This document shows, one piece after another, positions 10,606 through 25,134 of a stretch of DNA of 64,000 nt. The translations under genes were made by a program, and so were the position numbers. The first letter of the stretch is position 1, and every line of letters starts with the position of its first letter. The stretch is from Himantopus leucocephalus. Lineage: Eukaryota; Chordata; Aves; Charadriiformes; Recurvirostridae. The notes beneath the pieces are model-generated. The model searched no databases, was not told where the DNA came from, and was given only the letters and a program-made list of their open reading frames with translations. The stretch covers positions 9,151,622-9,215,621 of the forward strand of contig RSEF01000020.1 of NCBI GenBank assembly GCA_003993805.1. Direction: 5' to 3'.

Positions 10606-13047
10606 GTTGGAAAGGGCAAGGTACACTGTAAACTTGCCTTGTGTTACTAAGATTATTGGAGAAGAGAAAATGGCCATTACTGGCCAGGCTACTGACTCCC
10701 TGCCATGCTTTTTTGCTGACTGCGGTCTGTGCGGTCGTTGCTGCAGCCCATCCTCGGGGCATCGGGAGGGTTAATCAGTGTTTGCAGAGCGCTCCGGGTG
10801 AATGCTTTGGTGAGGAGGGAGGGCATCATTTATTACTGCAGAGATTGGAAACTCCCCGATGTGATTATAACGTGTAGTGATGGAGGCTATTTTTATTGTA
10901 CGTTGTGAATATTTCCTTGTATGGAATCACAAGGAGCTTGCTTGTGACTTGTAGCTCTGTTGAAAGCTCTAGCAATGAAGTTCCCGAAGTCTTTGGCATT
11001 CCCAAGCCACTGCTGTATGCAGCAGTGTTAATTAGCCTTGGGGGGCAATGCATAATAGTGATGAGATAACAAGTAACTGAAAATGTAGGAATTCCTGCAA
11101 GGCCTCTGGCCTCTGCTCTTTGAAAGGGGAGAGGACAGAGTATCACCACATCCTCTGCTCTTAGTACCTGGCGTCTTGCGCCTGGAGCGAGTAATCCCCG
11201 TTGAAGTGGGAGGAAACTCTTATTTCTTGTTAGCGATCCAGACTGCTGCTCGGCAAATCCCCTCACCATTGGAGCTGCAGATATGTAGCTGTTAACGAGT
11301 TGAAATGGCATTAAAGAGGAAGTCAACCTTTTGCACAGTTTCCTCTTGGAAAGTGAGTGTTACTTCTAATTATAGCGATTGCAGTTTTTCAAATGCTCTC
11401 CCAGGGACCAGAATGCCGGGGGTGGGGAGGGACGGCTGGAAATGCAGACGTGTTCCTCCTCTCCATTGATTCATGTTATTTATCTGAAATGGGAGCAGAG
11501 AGAAACAGTCTCCTACGATACCAGCTTGGCCATTCTCCCCACGCTAGCCCCGGCGTTGAGCGCAACTGTATCCCCGATAGGCATCGGCCTTGATTGCAGA
11601 AACGGCTCTCCCAAGTTGTGGTTGCTTTTCAGAGAAGCTCAAACGGTCTCTTTTTCTCCTCTTCCTCCAGCGCTTCGATGCTCTAGCTTCCTTTTGAGGT
11701 GATGGGTTACAACTGCATTACCAGCGATTTTGTCCCAAGGCCAGACCTTCCTGCAGAAGAGCCATCATCCATGGACGAGTTGAGCCTGCCACCTTCTGGT
11801 CAGACTCTCCAGGATTAACCACACCTCGGGGCACGAAGCCTGGGGGCAAAATGCTTGAGTGCAATACCCAGGGCGGCCATGTGCTCCCTTCTTCCTACCC
11901 CTGCCTGGAGGGGGAGAAGAGATGGCTCTTCCAGGTCCTGAAGATCAGGGAGGACATGCTGGAGGAGGAGGCCAAGAGGTCTTGGTCCCTCCATCAGCTC
12001 TGCTCCATATGGGGTTTCTGTTCCCAGCCAAGTGGCGATGGAGCTGCTGTGTCACTTCACAGTGGCCTGTTTTGGTACTGCTCTGAGGTCCCTCTTGCCC
12101 CCTCACCCTGACCCCATGGCTGGAGACACTGGTCACATCACTGTCCTGGGATTTGTCCTTGTGGCTCCCCTGGGGGGTGCAAGCGTGGGTTCCCCGTGTT
12201 TTGCAGAGAAAGGACTGAAGCTCAGCTCTGTCCCCTTTGAAGTGCTTGAGTTCAGTGTCTGCTGGTTTGGGGACCAGATTTCCCACGTGGCCAAAGGAGA
12301 AGAGAGGAACATCTTCTGAAGAGGGCCCGAATCACGCTCTAGAGGCAAGGCAGGGCCATGGCTGTGGTCTGGTCCTGAACCTTGCCCAGAGCGTGCCCTG
12401 ATTTTGGCCACATGTTGTCCTCCTCAGTGGCTAATGGCTGTTTTCGGAGGCTCGTTGGACATAGGATTTCACAGAGCCATGTCCCTCCTTCTGCACTGTG
12501 GCTCTGGGTAATCTCATTGCAGCTACACTCAAATACCATCTCTATGGTGATGACTCAGAGGTATGAATCCCTACTCTGGGCTCTCCTCTCCCTGTCCAAA
12601 TTCATATCTCAGAGGAGCTCTCTGACATCTCGTGAATGTCTCACCGCCCGCTCAAGCACAACATGGCAAAATCAGAGCTTTTAACCTCTCCTTCTCAGCT
12701 CAGTGTTTCCCTGAGCTCAGCAACGCCACGATGCTGCTCCTCTGCCAGAATCTGAGTGCCGTCTTCATCTCCTGCCTCCTCCTGTGTCTTCATATCCTGG
12801 CCACCTCAAGGGCTTGCGTAACCTTGCTAAGCCTTTCCTAAAGCTAGAACTCCCACCCGCTCTTTCATCACATCCCCCTCCACTTGCTGCAATATCCCTT
12901 TTTTTTGCCCTCAACAAACTCACTGTGAGCTGGCTTGCATCCACTCGGATGCTGCTTCAGGCATTGCTTTCCCACCTCTCCTGCTTCTCCTGCCTCAACC
13001 CTCCGGGCTGCCCTCATGCCTGCAGCCACCCGCTGCCTCCCTCCCTT
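10606..13047. other. Unique non-coding DNA
   Basis: I see nothing gene-like beyond overlapping chance open frames in GC-rich parts (for example 11850-12320). No repeat family is recognised. The right part becomes rich in CT as it approaches the CR1 element. Confidence 0.55.
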
Positions 13048-13312
13048 CATAGAATCACAGAATGGTTTGAGTTGGAAGGAGCCTTAAAGATCATCTAGTT
13101 CTATGCCCCTGCCCTGGGCAGGGACACCTCCCACCAGCCCAGGTTGCTCCAAGCCCCGTCCAACCTGGCCTTGAACACCTCCAGGGATGGGGCAGACACA
13201 GCTTCTCAGGGCAACCTGTTTCAGTGTCCCACCAGCCTCACAGTAAAGAATTTCTTCCTAATATCGAATCTAAATCTCCCCTCTTCCAGTTTAAAACCGC
13301 CATGTCCCTGCC
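13048..13312 (-). mobile_element. CR1 LINE, 5'-truncated, antisense
   Basis: Starting at CATAGAATCACAGAATGG (13048), the sequence follows the reverse complement of an avian CR1 3' end: GTTGGAAGGAGCCTTAAAGA, CCCTGGGCAGGGACACC, CAACCTGGCCTTGAACACC, TCCAGGGATGGGGCAGACAC, AAGAATTTCTTCCTAATAT and TCCAGTTTAAAACCGCCATG. Homology fades near 13312. Because the CR1 3' end lies at the left, the element is on the minus strand. It is a typical 5'-truncated, inactive copy with no coding capacity. Confidence 0.95.
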
Positions 13313-15306
13313 AGCCCCCCGCGCTGCCCAGGCTTGAGATGGACCAGCAAATGGGTGGGATTTCATGTGCAAATCAACAGCCCTGGCCCTAAGCACAGAG
13401 GACTCGGCTTTTTCTCACAGCTGCAGGAGTGCAGCTATCCCGGGGCTAAAGGAGGCACTAAATGGGGACCGGCAACCGGAGACTGCTTCAGGGGAGCGAG
13501 CGGGGGGCAGAGCCTTTGCCTGCGAAGGGAGCGAGGCTGGGAAGGCGGCTTCTGCCCCAGGGTCCCTGCTGTCAACAGGGGCTTCTGCACTGGTGGGAAT
13601 TCATGAAACGCTGGGGGGCCTGGAGCTGGCTGGACTCCCGCGTCTGGTCCCCACGGTGGGTGGTGAGAAGTTTGTTTCTTCTGACGTGGCACGTGCTGCA
13701 GGACGGCTCTGGACCAGCCTCAAGGCAGCTTGTTGCAAAGGGGACGCTGCAGAATCAGGGCAGAGCTGCCGCGGTGTCCCAGAAAGGTGTCGGCAGAGCC
13801 CGTCTTTGCAGTTTCCCTGCCAGCTGAATATTCATTTAAGCAGTAGCAGAAAGCCGTGATGGGCCTGCTGAGATCTGCAGTGCCTCTGTTCGAAAGCAAA
13901 GGCTGTTCTCTTTCCATTAATTTATTGATGCTGGGCTCCAGCCTCGTCTCTGCTCCCACAGAAGGATGAAAGCGGCTCCTTGTTCTCTTCTGGCAGGAGC
14001 GAGGCAGGTGTGTGTCAGCGGGAGTTTTATGTTGAGATGTGAAGAGCTTATTTCTAAAGCAGCTCATCCCCGGCTCCGCCGTGCAGCTGCTGATGTGCAT
14101 CCCCGTGTGCCGACGTTCACGGCAGCTCTCCGAGCCCCCGGGCTGTGCCGTGTACCTCACTGCAGCTCTCACAAGACCTGCCCTTCCCAGATGAGCAATC
14201 CAGACGAAGGACGGTTTTAATGAGGCCGCAGAAGAGGCACGTCTACACCTCTTACTGTCATCTTTTCTGTTTTCTCCTGGGGAAACGTTCAGTTCAAGAA
14301 GGTCTTATTGATTTCTCTGAGATTTAAGGGTGGGAACGGTAACACAACCTTACCGCTGCCTAGCTGCGCTCTTTCTTCATTCCCCAGATCCTCCCAGCTG
14401 GGATTTCTCCACTTTTGCTCTGTCTTCAGTGGGTTTCAGCTATGGCACAGCAAAAGCAGCATCAGGTGTTTGTTTTTCCTGGGAATTCCTCCTATGGCCA
14501 TGGCCTGCCTGGGGTTAAAAATAGCTGCTGGGCTCCGAGCAGTTTGCTTGGCAGCACATAACACAGCGCAGCTGCTGGGAGACACCATTTGGTGACACAA
14601 TCCCAATTTCGGAGAACTTGACTTTGGGTGACGTGACGCCACCTCAGAAGTCAGTAAAAACACTGGATGGGAAAATCCCCATATATTCCCAAATCCCTGT
14701 AACGTTCCTGCAGCGCCGGCCTGGCGGATGCTGCGGGACTGCCCGTCTCCGGCCGGGGAAGGGTACCGCGGCGTGGCCAGGCGCTGGCGTGCTCCTCGGG
14801 TCAGCTCTGCCTGCCCGGAGCCACCCCACAGCCCCGGGGTGACCTTGCTGATCAGCGCCAGGCCAATTCAAAAAAGCCCAAGACAGTTTGGATGGGGCTT
14901 TTTTTGGCTATCTGATGGTCTGCGCTTGAAGCATCTTTAGTGATTATCTGAATCAAGAAGGTCTTGTGCTTGTCCCTCGGCATATTTACCTCTTCTCCAC
15001 TAAAGAGGCCTCGAAGCGCTCCTTTACTCTCTCAGGTAAAGGAGAAATAGGCTCCTGGGCTCTCATTTCTGTCCCCGCCTGTCAAAGCTCTTTCCTTTCC
15101 TGAGAAAACTGTAGGGAAGTTTCTGCTAATGTTCTCCAACTTCCTAAGGCACAAATTGCTGCAGGATATTACTTAGCATTAGCACCTCATTCACAGATGT
15201 GAGCACTCAGTAAGAAATATTCATCAGTCACAAGAGTCAGTTCCGCTGCTCGGGGTATTAGAGTGAGTCAAAGATGACCTAGCTCTTCTGACACGTAACA
15301 CATATA

Positions 15307-15336
15307 ACAATAATAATGATAATAATAATAAAATAA
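15307..15336. repeat. TAA-type trinucleotide microsatellite
   Basis: About ten units of AAT/TAA with one ATG-like interruption near 15318. It is a plain simple repeat that is likely to vary in length between individuals. Confidence 0.85.
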
Positions 15337-18300
15337 GCAAGGTTCCTTGTTAAGCATTACATTATCTTCCAGGAAAGTGCACTGCAGCCTGCAGGCAGCG
15401 GCTCTTTCATGCTTTATACGAAGGCAAAGCAACATGGGGGAAGAAACCAGCTTGCTCCAGAGCGGCTCCCACTGGTCCCCGTGCTCTGCCCCTTGTGGGG
15501 CAATTTGTGGTGGCCAGAGCCTGCTCATACGGAAGGACAGAGCTGGGTGCGGACAGCTTCTCCTTCTTTTTGTGCTGTTGGGCTCTTGGGGAAACAAAGA
15601 TCTTCCAAAGCCCGGAGTCACGGTGGGCATGAATGAGGGGTGGGATACAGCCCGGGCAGAGATGCCATGTGCAGGAAGGATGGCAAATGGTGCCCAGCAA
15701 TGGGGAGGTGAGCGGGGTCCGTCCATCCCCACTCACCTTCCAGCCAACGCCACAGACGGTGCGGGCTCACACTGCTTGGAGAAGAAACCAGACCTAAGAA
15801 GGGGTCAGAGACGTTGGGAGGGTGCTGGCAGGGAGGCCAGACCAAAGGAGGGTCTGGAGGTGCTCAGCACGGGAAACCAGCTCTGCTGTGCTGGGGGGTC
15901 CCGGGCTCAGCCCTTGCTGAGTTCACCCTGCCAAAAAACGAAGGTCTTGCTGTTTCCACTGAAATGAATCCTTATGGGAATCTGCTCTCTGATGCAACGC
16001 TCCGCAGGAGATTTCTTTTTCCCATCACTCTGCTTATTTCAGCTTGTAAAATAAACAGAGGCGAAAAAGCAATAGGCAGTAAAAATATCTAGGAGCTGCT
16101 CGAAGAGTTAAGAGTTTGCCATCTGTCCATGGGGAATGCGCCACGCTGGGTAATGCAGAATGCTGACTCAGCTGCCATACTTCAGCGATGAGAGCGGAGG
16201 GAAAGACTAAACAGTGTTGCCTCGTATTTTGGCTTGGAATTACATTAGAAATAACAAACATCTGAGCTCTAATTCTCAACTGACAATATCTCTAAATGGA
16301 AGGGAATGTACGGGATGGGAACCAGCAGCGAATGGCCAAAAGGAGTAAGCAGCTACTGCTGTGAGCAGAAAGCGTGTGGAGGGGTGGCACGGCCAGAGAG
16401 GGCAGGGAAGGGGGCTGCCAGGGGGGCTGGGGGTGTCTCAGCTTATGGCATGGGGACCAAAGGAGCCTGCTGGAACGTGTGTCCCCCTAAGGATGATGGG
16501 GATTGCGAGGTGGAGGAGGAAGAGGAGGACTGTTGTGTTGCTTCACTGCTCCGTGTCTGGAGCATATCTGAATTCTGGGCTCAAGCTTGAATTAGGGTCC
16601 AAAAAGTGCTTCACGTCCAAAGTGCTTGGCCCGAGGTGCACACCCCAGTGAGCTCCTGCTTGTGTCAGTCCACTGCCCACAGCAGGAGAGGGCTGGTGTC
16701 CTGGGCACTGCGGACAAGCCCTTGTGAAGCCCACGGCTGTGACGGGCTCCTGGGTTTGCAGCGCAGCTCCAGGGTTGGCCTTGGGCTGCTTCGCTTTGAT
16801 CTTGCTTTGGTTGCCACCATACCATCTCTCCCCCACCTTTGCCAACCCAACACTGATCCCCTTGGTGATGAAGTCTGCATTTGAGAGATTTTTTTGAACT
16901 TTAGAGAAAAATGCATTTGGGGTTGAGCTGAGATCTAGAATATTTGCTGTGTTTTGGTCTTTCCAGACAAAATGGAGAAGAATCTTTCACTGTCATTCAC
17001 AGCAGCTCCCAGCTTCCCAAAGGAAGTGTCTTATTCCACTTAGAGGGTGATGTTCTCCTTTTTCCTCCCTCTTTCTGTTAAATGGACACATCTTTTTTAA
17101 TTGGGAAAGATCATTTCAGTATAAATGTGTTTCGATGCCATGTTTGACCATTTCCAAATGGGTGACGGGTGCTTTAAGGCTCTAGAAAAGAGACGTCTTT
17201 TGCTCGGAGAGCTGGATGAAGACATGTGGCTCCGGTAGCATTGATGGGACAGCGTTGTTGCACGTTTTTAGTGCCTTCTGCTCCCCAGCTTCTGCATGCC
17301 GCGCTGGGGCCACCCGTTGCAAAGTATACGGCACTTGGGACAGTCCCAGCCTCTGGAGATCGGTGGCATTGGGCTGGATGACGCTGAGATGGCTGGTGCT
17401 GAGCCAGGTTTCCAGTGCCTCCCTTGCGTGTTTCTGCCTGGTGTGTGGCCTCTGGGATGACAAGAGGATTTTGCCATTTTTGAAAGGAAGCTGGAGGCTC
17501 TGGGAGCATCCGTGCTGGCTGGGGATGTCAGCCCAGCTTCTCTGCAGTGCTTCTGGGAGTCTGCAGGAGGCAACGTGCTCCCCTTCATAAACCTGGAGTC
17601 AACTGCTGTGGCGGGTCTTCTCTGGAAGGGTGGAAACATGAGGAGCGTGCAATGGGAAAGGCTCCCTTTGGGTGTGCCGGAGAAGCCATGTGAGCCAGCT
17701 GAACAACTCCAGGAGCTGGTGGCTGCTGGCCTGCGAGGCTGGGTGACCTCATGGCTGTCACCAGCCCCATGGCTAGCTGGCGTGGGAGCGCTGCTCTGCC
17801 TCACAGGCCCAGGAGGGGCAGCTGCCCACGGCCATGGGAGCTGGCTCGGCCTCTCTGTCGCTTTTTCTTCTAGGGGTTGTTCCTCTGAAAGCTGTTTGTT
17901 GCTCTTCTTCTCCATCTCCCTCTTTTCTGGAGGGTTCATCCTTCATCCCCTGCGGACCACCCCTGGTCCTGCTTTGAACCTGCCGGATCAGAGAGGCACC
18001 GCGGGAAACCCGCAGCAGTTTGATGTGTGAGACCAGAGAAGGCAGCATCAAATTTCCACGTGAGATCTGGTTTCCCAGGGAGAGAGGAAGAGAGAAGCTC
18101 TGCAGGTGTTTTGGTTGGCTTCAGGGTGGGTAAAACCACAGATCCACGCACTCGGTGTGCTCAGCGTGGGCACATCTGGGTCCCAGCGGTGTGCTGGGCA
18201 GCGTGACCTGCAACTCCGACAGCAATGAACGCAGAGGCAGGGCAGGCTCACCTCCGTCTCCTCCTCTGTCCTGACTGTAATTTCCTGCAGCGAAGCAAAC

Positions 18301-21300
18301 CATCGCTTCGATGGAAATAAATGCATAGCAGACACATCTCTGATCTGAAACCTGATTTATCCTTGGAAGCACTGAGAATGGGTCCTTGGGACATCCGTCT
18401 TGTCATGGGGACGCATCAATAGACCCATTCAGACACAAACACGGGCCAGGTATTGCCTCCTAAATATGGCTCCATTCACCAAGAGATGGATTCCTAATGA
18501 AATGAGCTCGACGAGGCAGGCAGTAGAGCACAAGGGAGATAATAGCCTGAGTCAAAGAACTAGCCACGTATAGGAATTTTAATTAAACTTGACAAAGCCT
18601 GCGAGGAAAAGGGCCGAGATTGAGGCCAGCTGGCATAAAGATGCGGAACGAGCTGAGTTTGGTGAATACTGTTGACGTGACGCATTTTAGGACTCGCACG
18701 TCTCTGGGTGCATGGGCCAGGGCCAGTGGGACGGGTCCTTCCACCGTGCCGGGTCAAGAGCTGTGCCAAAGCGAGCTGTCACCATACTGTGCTTTGTACA
18801 AATTCATTAGACCTTCCTTGGAAGTAAATTAGTACCGGGAAGCTCTGCCCTGTTTCTGGCAGCACCAGGAGGACTGGGTGTGAAGGGAAACGCTGGCGGG
18901 AGGATGGACCGCGCTGCTGCGGGATTTTGTTCCTCCTCCTCATGGTGCAGATGGGGTTGATCCACCCTCTGCAGCCTCCAGTGGATACGGTGCTGCCAGG
19001 CGTGTTTCGGGACCCTCTGCCCTTTGCTGTGTACCCAGCTCTTGCTCTGGGGGGAAGGCAGGGCCATGGGAGCAGCCCTGGCACCCGGAGCCTTATCGCT
19101 GGACTGAGCTTTGATAAGATTGACCTTAAAACAAGAAAAGCTGCTGTCTTTGCACCAAACCTCCCAGGGACGTGCAGACCTTTATGAGCTGGAGCTCAGA
19201 GCCCAGCTCCACCGTCAGCACGGGCAGCTAACCCGGGTCAGGAGCGGTGCCGGGCGGGCGGCACGGGCTCAGCAGCTGGCTGTGGCGTCAGCAAGCTGGG
19301 AATAAACCAAGGAAGGGCCGTCGGAGCTCCCGGCCCATGCACAGCCCCTGGCCGCCTTCGCTGAGCTCTCTGGGGCATTTGACACACGAGCCGAGCCAGC
19401 TCTAACTCCCCTTTGGGTTATTAATGCAAACCGGCAAGGCATCGGTGATTCGTTTTTGTTTAGCTAAAAAAGCCTTTAGAGGGATGCTGAATAAGTATTA
19501 AAAGGCCATTTAATATATTTTTTTTTTCTTTTGCAAACACAAGGAAAATTCAAACCAGCTGGCAGGGCTGGTGGTTTAGAGCCAATTGCGGCAGCCCCTG
19601 GGATTTCCCTTGCACGCTGTGCCTGCCTGGGGTGAGAGGCTGGGATGAGCCAGGTAATTTGGGCTGTGTCCTGGTGGTGTTGCAGACCGGGGTGGCTGGT
19701 GGAAGGCTCTGCTTTCCCCTACCCTGCGCTGAAGCTCTGCACCATGTGCAGCGAGCATCGTGCTAGATGCTTTACCTGCCTGGGGTGAGGATGGGGCCCT
19801 GCCCGAGCAGGGGAGCCGGGGGAACAGAGCTGAAGAAGGCAGGAGAGATGCTGGAAAGATGCATTTTACCACAGGGATCCTGCTGCCAGCCAGATACATC
19901 CGCAGGCATCGCTTGCCTTGCCTGGATGCCCAGCATCTGTGGCTCTGCTGTTCCCCTGCCCTGGCAGACCCAAACCCTCCATCTCTCTCCCTTGCCCTAA
20001 GGAAACCTGCTTTGATACCCTGGCCCACGCGTTTTTTCCCAGCCCGAAGTGTGTGGCTTTGTGGCTCCTTTCCTGGCTGTTTAACCCAGCTGTGAGGATT
20101 CTTTGGGCATCGCTCCCACATCCCGCCTCGGCCGACAGAGCCGGGAGCCCAGCCTGCCCCAGCCCTGCCCAGTCCTAGATGTGCCCGCCTCGTACTTAAC
20201 CTGGTTTCTTTGTGCCTCTCAATGCTCCCTGTGCAGCCACTCATGGTAAGATATGTCTCACTGGTCCTGAAATACATTTTTTCCCTAAGTGCAAGTTCCA
20301 TCCAGAGTAATTGCTTCTTTATTGCAGCTATTGTATTACGCAAAATAATAAAACTCCATTAATTAGGCACAAAACGAGAGCGGTGGAGGCTGGAAAGAGG
20401 ATGCGCATTGAACAACTGCAATGTCCCATGCAGAATGCCACGTTGCCACGTTTCGCTGCCACTAGCACTGTCTGCGGGAGGGGTCAAGGCTCAGCTTTCT
20501 GCAAACCACCCGTGGGGCTCTCCTGGTGTCCCCCAGTCCTCCCCGTGCCTCTTGCCTGGCGTTGAGCCGCACGCGCGGATGAGGGCACGTCCCCAGCGCG
20601 TGTGCCAGAGCCCATCTTCACATGCCTGGAGCGCTCTTGAAATAATTGTGCCCAAACATTTTGACTAAGCCCTTTGCTCTCCCCTCCCTGCTAGCATCCC
20701 CGCTCTGCGGTATCCCTGGAAAATGCCGGCTGTCGCTGTGGGACAGGCTCTCCTGCCTGCTCCGCCAGGCACCGGTTGGTTCAAATTAACTTTGCAAGCA
20801 ATGCTCCGTCTCATTTTCTTCTGACTCCAACAACCTCCGGGCTGCTCAGCGCCTGTGTGGCCTGTCCCCCTCTGCGCCTTTGGGACAGATATAATGAAAA
20901 TCATTCTGGGTTGAAAATCACAGCCTGGGAGACCGGGTTTCCCCTCTTCTCACCAGGAACCCGGCTGGAAAACCCAAGATGGCTGAGTGGAGGAAACCGG
21001 TTTTGAGGGACAAGGTGGGGATGGGGAGTCGGGTTGGGCGCAGGGCTTCGGGAAGCGTTGTGGCTGGGATGGGGAGATCCCCTGCAAAGCCGTGCAAGGC
21101 CTGAGCTTTTCTTTTCTGCAAACCGTGAGCATGGGCGAGATATGCCAGCCGGAGAGGCCAGGGTGCAAGTAACTGCTTGAAATCCCCTTTGCACCAGACC
21201 AGGCTGCAACCACCTTCAGAAACTATCTGGCAAACTCCCTGCGTAGGACAAACCGTGGCACAGGGCATGGGCTGGGGGTCCCAATGCATCTCAAGTCCCT

Positions 21301-22587
21301 TGCAGGGATTTTAGGGAGAGGTGGGACATTCCTGGGAAGCCTTGATCAATGAGTGCCACACACGCTGCTTGATGGTCCTGCAGCGCACGGGTACCAGCCT
21401 GCTAATTACCCATCCCTACATCCCCACATCCCCGCATCCCTGGCTTTAGCTTGCACCAATGTGGCCGTGAGAGCAGGTTCACTACGGAGAGGATTTATCG
21501 GCTGGAAAACCAGCAAAAATCCTCAGTCTGCAGGGGCATGGTCGACCCTCGGGAGGGCAGCGGAGGCTCCTGCAGTCCATCCGGGCAGCTCCGTCGTGAG
21601 CATCCCTTCCTCTGCGGCACTGCAGGCATGGGTGGACACCGGACTGTAATTACATTTCACATTGTTTTGCACACACTGTGAAATTAATGCTTCTGAAAAT
21701 GAGGGCTGGTTTCGCGAGAGAAGAGCTGAATCTCAGCCTGGCAGAGCCTGCCCTCCTTTCCTCGGTTTGGTGGAAGCAGCAAGGTGGGGTTAGCAGGGCT
21801 GAAATATTCCGTGCTGGGGTTTAGCGAGGGCCAACCGAACGGGCTGCGCTGGCTCCGAGCTACATTCCCGGCCTCCAAGCAATCCCATCGGTGCACAAGC
21901 TCACCGTGGGACTCGACCCACTGCCCCGCCGGGCTCTGCAGCCTCCCGGCACGGTCTCCCTGCGGCTTTGGGAGGAGAAGAGCGTCGGTCGGGATCACAG
22001 CAGTTCTCTTGGCTAATGCAGAGCACGGAGATATCAAAAAGCCAGAGCTGATCTGCTGAATGCTTTGGCAGTGCCCAGCGTATCCGCCGTGCTCAGTCCC
22101 CTCTGGGCATCCGGCTGCCTTTCCCAGGGGAGTGGGTGCAACTGCGCTTCAAGCAGAGGAAGGAAAGCAGGAGGGTGGAAAGGATGCTGCTCTCTCCAAA
22201 GCTGGCTCAGGAGCTGGCCGGGAGGATTTCTTTCTGAAATGTTGGCACAGTTGCAGGGGAAATCACTCAAGAGAGGAGAGGCTGGCTTATTTCTAGATTT
22301 CTCCTGGGTTTAGGTAGCTCCCGCTTATTGGCAGCCACTCAGGAGAGTGTGTTCATAACAACTGCACTCTGCAAAGAGCGGAGTGTGGAGAATTAACCAG
22401 TGTGTGTCCTCAGCGGTGGATCTCAAGGGGGAGAAATCCACTGTCGAGCACAGCCCAAAGCCCAGAGGAGCAAAGTGATTTCACTCCTGCGTTTTCATCT
22501 CCCTTCTGTCAGCCATGGATTGGAAGCACCCATGATGAACATGTCAGTCATGAGCTTCGGGAACAATTATTTCTGCATGCTTTTCTT

Positions 22588-22613
22588 AAAAAAAAAAAAA
22601 AGAAAAAGAAAAA
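22588..22613. repeat. A-rich simple repeat
   Basis: Fourteen A residues followed by GAAAAAG-type units. There is no recognisable retrotransposon or pseudogene body on its left side. Confidence 0.85.
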
Positions 22614-25134
22614 GCTTCTCTCTCAATTTGCTGGGTCAGCGCTTTGGCTGCTGTTGGTTCTTTCAATTTATGCTTTTCTCCTCGTTAAATCCTGCCCTCT
22701 GTGGAAATGCGTGAGCTCAGGAACTTTGACACGCTCGGTCCCTGCCAGAGCCCTGCCTGCAAGTCTCCTTGTGATTGATTGCTGCGGGAAAGGGTCTGCA
22801 GATGCTGTGGTTACATATAACGACAGGGAGCTGGTTTCTGCGGTCCGGGAAGATGCTATCTGCCTGGCATTTGCCTTGGATAAAGCCCCCCCCCAAGGCC
22901 TCCCGTTCAAGTTGCACAACCAGCTGAGGCCACCCCAGATTTGGCCGTTTCTTTGCATAAACGCTAAATGGAAGCAAACATTTTAGCAAGCCCCTTCGGA
23001 CACGCCGCTCGGATTAAATGCGGGCAGGAAAGCCAAAATGCATGTTGGCTGCCTCAATGCAGAGAGATGGACTTTGGTCAGACCTCTCCTGGCTTAATAG
23101 CGTCTGAATTGATGGAGCCGTTGAAAAACCTGAGCCGCAGAAAGGCTGATCTCTGGACCCTCGACAAGGGGAGCTCTGGATGAATCAAGACGTGAAGCGG
23201 GGTGGGTAAAGCCTCGGGGTGTTCCCCACCAGACCCCCGGGCAATGGTCGCTTGCTGGGCTGAGCTGGGTGGACTTTGCTCTCGCTCTGGGCAAGGCAGA
23301 GCCGCTGCCTCCTGACCTCTGCGGGGCTGTATCCGTCAGCGTCTGCCTTCACCGTTTTTAGCTCTTTTCTTCTTTGTGGGATGTGGTTGAGATACATATT
23401 TCCAGTCCGGGGCCTTTTATTTACATGCGGATTGTTTGGGCAGGAGCTTCCCGGAAGGATTTACCCCCATTTACCCTCTCCTAAACACACCAATACATGA
23501 AAAAACTGTTGCTGCTTCGGCGTGTAAAGCAACTCCGCTCAAAGGTGTTGTGAAATCAGGTAGCTCGAGTCTTCCCTGCTGGAAAGGGCCAGTGTCTGCT
23601 GCAAGATACTTTCTTTTTCAATTTGCGGTACCTGGACAAAACAATCTGCCGGGATTTGGTGAGATACGATGCCCCATCCATCAGGCGCTGTCGCCCTGCG
23701 CGGAGTCGAGCTTTATCCCAGGGAATCAATCCTACCTAATGTATAAATATTAGATCTGGAGTCTCAGCTGTAGAGGAGAAAGCGGAGCTGTCAGATAAGC
23801 TGCAATTAGTGCATTTATCTACTCTATTTTCCTGTCTTTTCCCAAACTCCTTTTGCCTGCCTGCTCTTAATACACGTTATTAAACCTCCACTAAATGTTG
23901 ATTAAAGCAGCAGAAATCTCAGGTGTTTGTTATCTAACACTGCTGTGCGATGCGCTCCTCAACTGCCCTGTGTAAATTCTAGTTTTTAGGGGTTCCCCCA
24001 CCCCTTCGCCCAGTGCTCCAGAACCTCTTTGAGCAAAATGCTGCAAAAGGGAGAGATATATTCTTATTAGTCTTGCAAGAGAAACCACAGCAATCAATCC
24101 CAGCGCTAGACTAACTCCTTCCCTTTGTAGTTTGGATGTTTAGAAGTAATTTGGGGAGTAATCACTGCGAATGGCAGCGTGGAGGTAAATGCCTGCAATA
24201 AAACATTGCGGGGGTGACTGTTATCCTAATGGTATTTCCAACAAACACTACTGAAATATGTTTTCTTCCCTAAAAATGGCAACAGAATTTTAATGTTCTT
24301 AGCGCTAACATGGAAATGGAGTAAAAATTAGCTGGGTTGTTTCCGAGATGATTTTTCTGTATTATTGCGAGGGCGAGGTGGGTTTCCCCCTTCCTACTGC
24401 CCTGCCTGTCCAGGAGTACGGCATTATTCTCTGCCTCACGATCTGCTCATGTTTTATTTCATGTTACGAAGCCCCTTTCCATTAAACCAATGTAAATAAT
24501 TGCTATATCCTTTCAGAGAGTAAACACGAACGTTGCTGGCAATAGCATTACAGGAAAAAGCTGCTGGCCTGATCCCAATGGCCTTTTCTCCTTTATTCCA
24601 GATGGGTTCATCTCTTGTTCTTTGTGAATAATTTATCCAGGCATGCCTGGAAATGTCCTTTAAAGAAATTACGACTGTCTTAAAACATCTATACCAGTGC
24701 TGCCTGTTAGTGCTGGGGAGGACTCGGTGAGTAATTCCTTTTGCCCTTCCAGCTAAGTGGCTTTCTCTCCATGTGTGAGCAAGCCCGTGGTGCCGGGATG
24801 CACTGGGATTTCGGTAGAGCAGCCTGAGATGGTCAGGAGCTCGAGGTGGGCAGTGGTGGGGTGGGCAAGGTGCGTGATCCATCCAGCCATCATCTAACGG
24901 ACATGGGAGGGTGGCTGAGTCGTGCAGGGATCCAGTTGGGCAAATCCTCCAGTGCCTGCTAGATGTGACGGTGCCTGTGTGTCCGGGTTGATTTCTCTAT
25001 CTAGGCCACTTTGCAGAAATTTCCAAGGGAAACCTTTCCTGTAGATGAACGTTTCCAGGGTAATTCAGTTGTATTTGTAAAATGTGCCCCGTGAAACCAG
25101 GGCAACTTCAGCCTCCGCATCTCTGGACCAAAAT

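Larger units (their letters stand above)
13313..25134. other. Unique, GC-rich non-coding DNA
   Basis: This long block has many overlapping open frames on both strands that reflect low stop density in GC-rich sequence rather than genes. A TAA-type microsatellite lies at about 15307-15336 and an A-rich run at 22588-22613. A short CpG-dense patch lies at about 14705-14845. From about 23740 to 24340 the sequence turns AT-rich and unique. No exon with both splice sites and a recognisable product was found. Confidence 0.5.

Noticed and set aside
17268..17939. 223-codon open frame on the minus strand
   Set aside because: Low-complexity Ser/Pro/Ala-rich translation with an overlapping plus-strand frame and no domain.
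19576..20343. 255-codon open frame on the minus strand
   Set aside because: It sits in GC-rich sequence with competing open frames on the other strand, and no domain is recognised.
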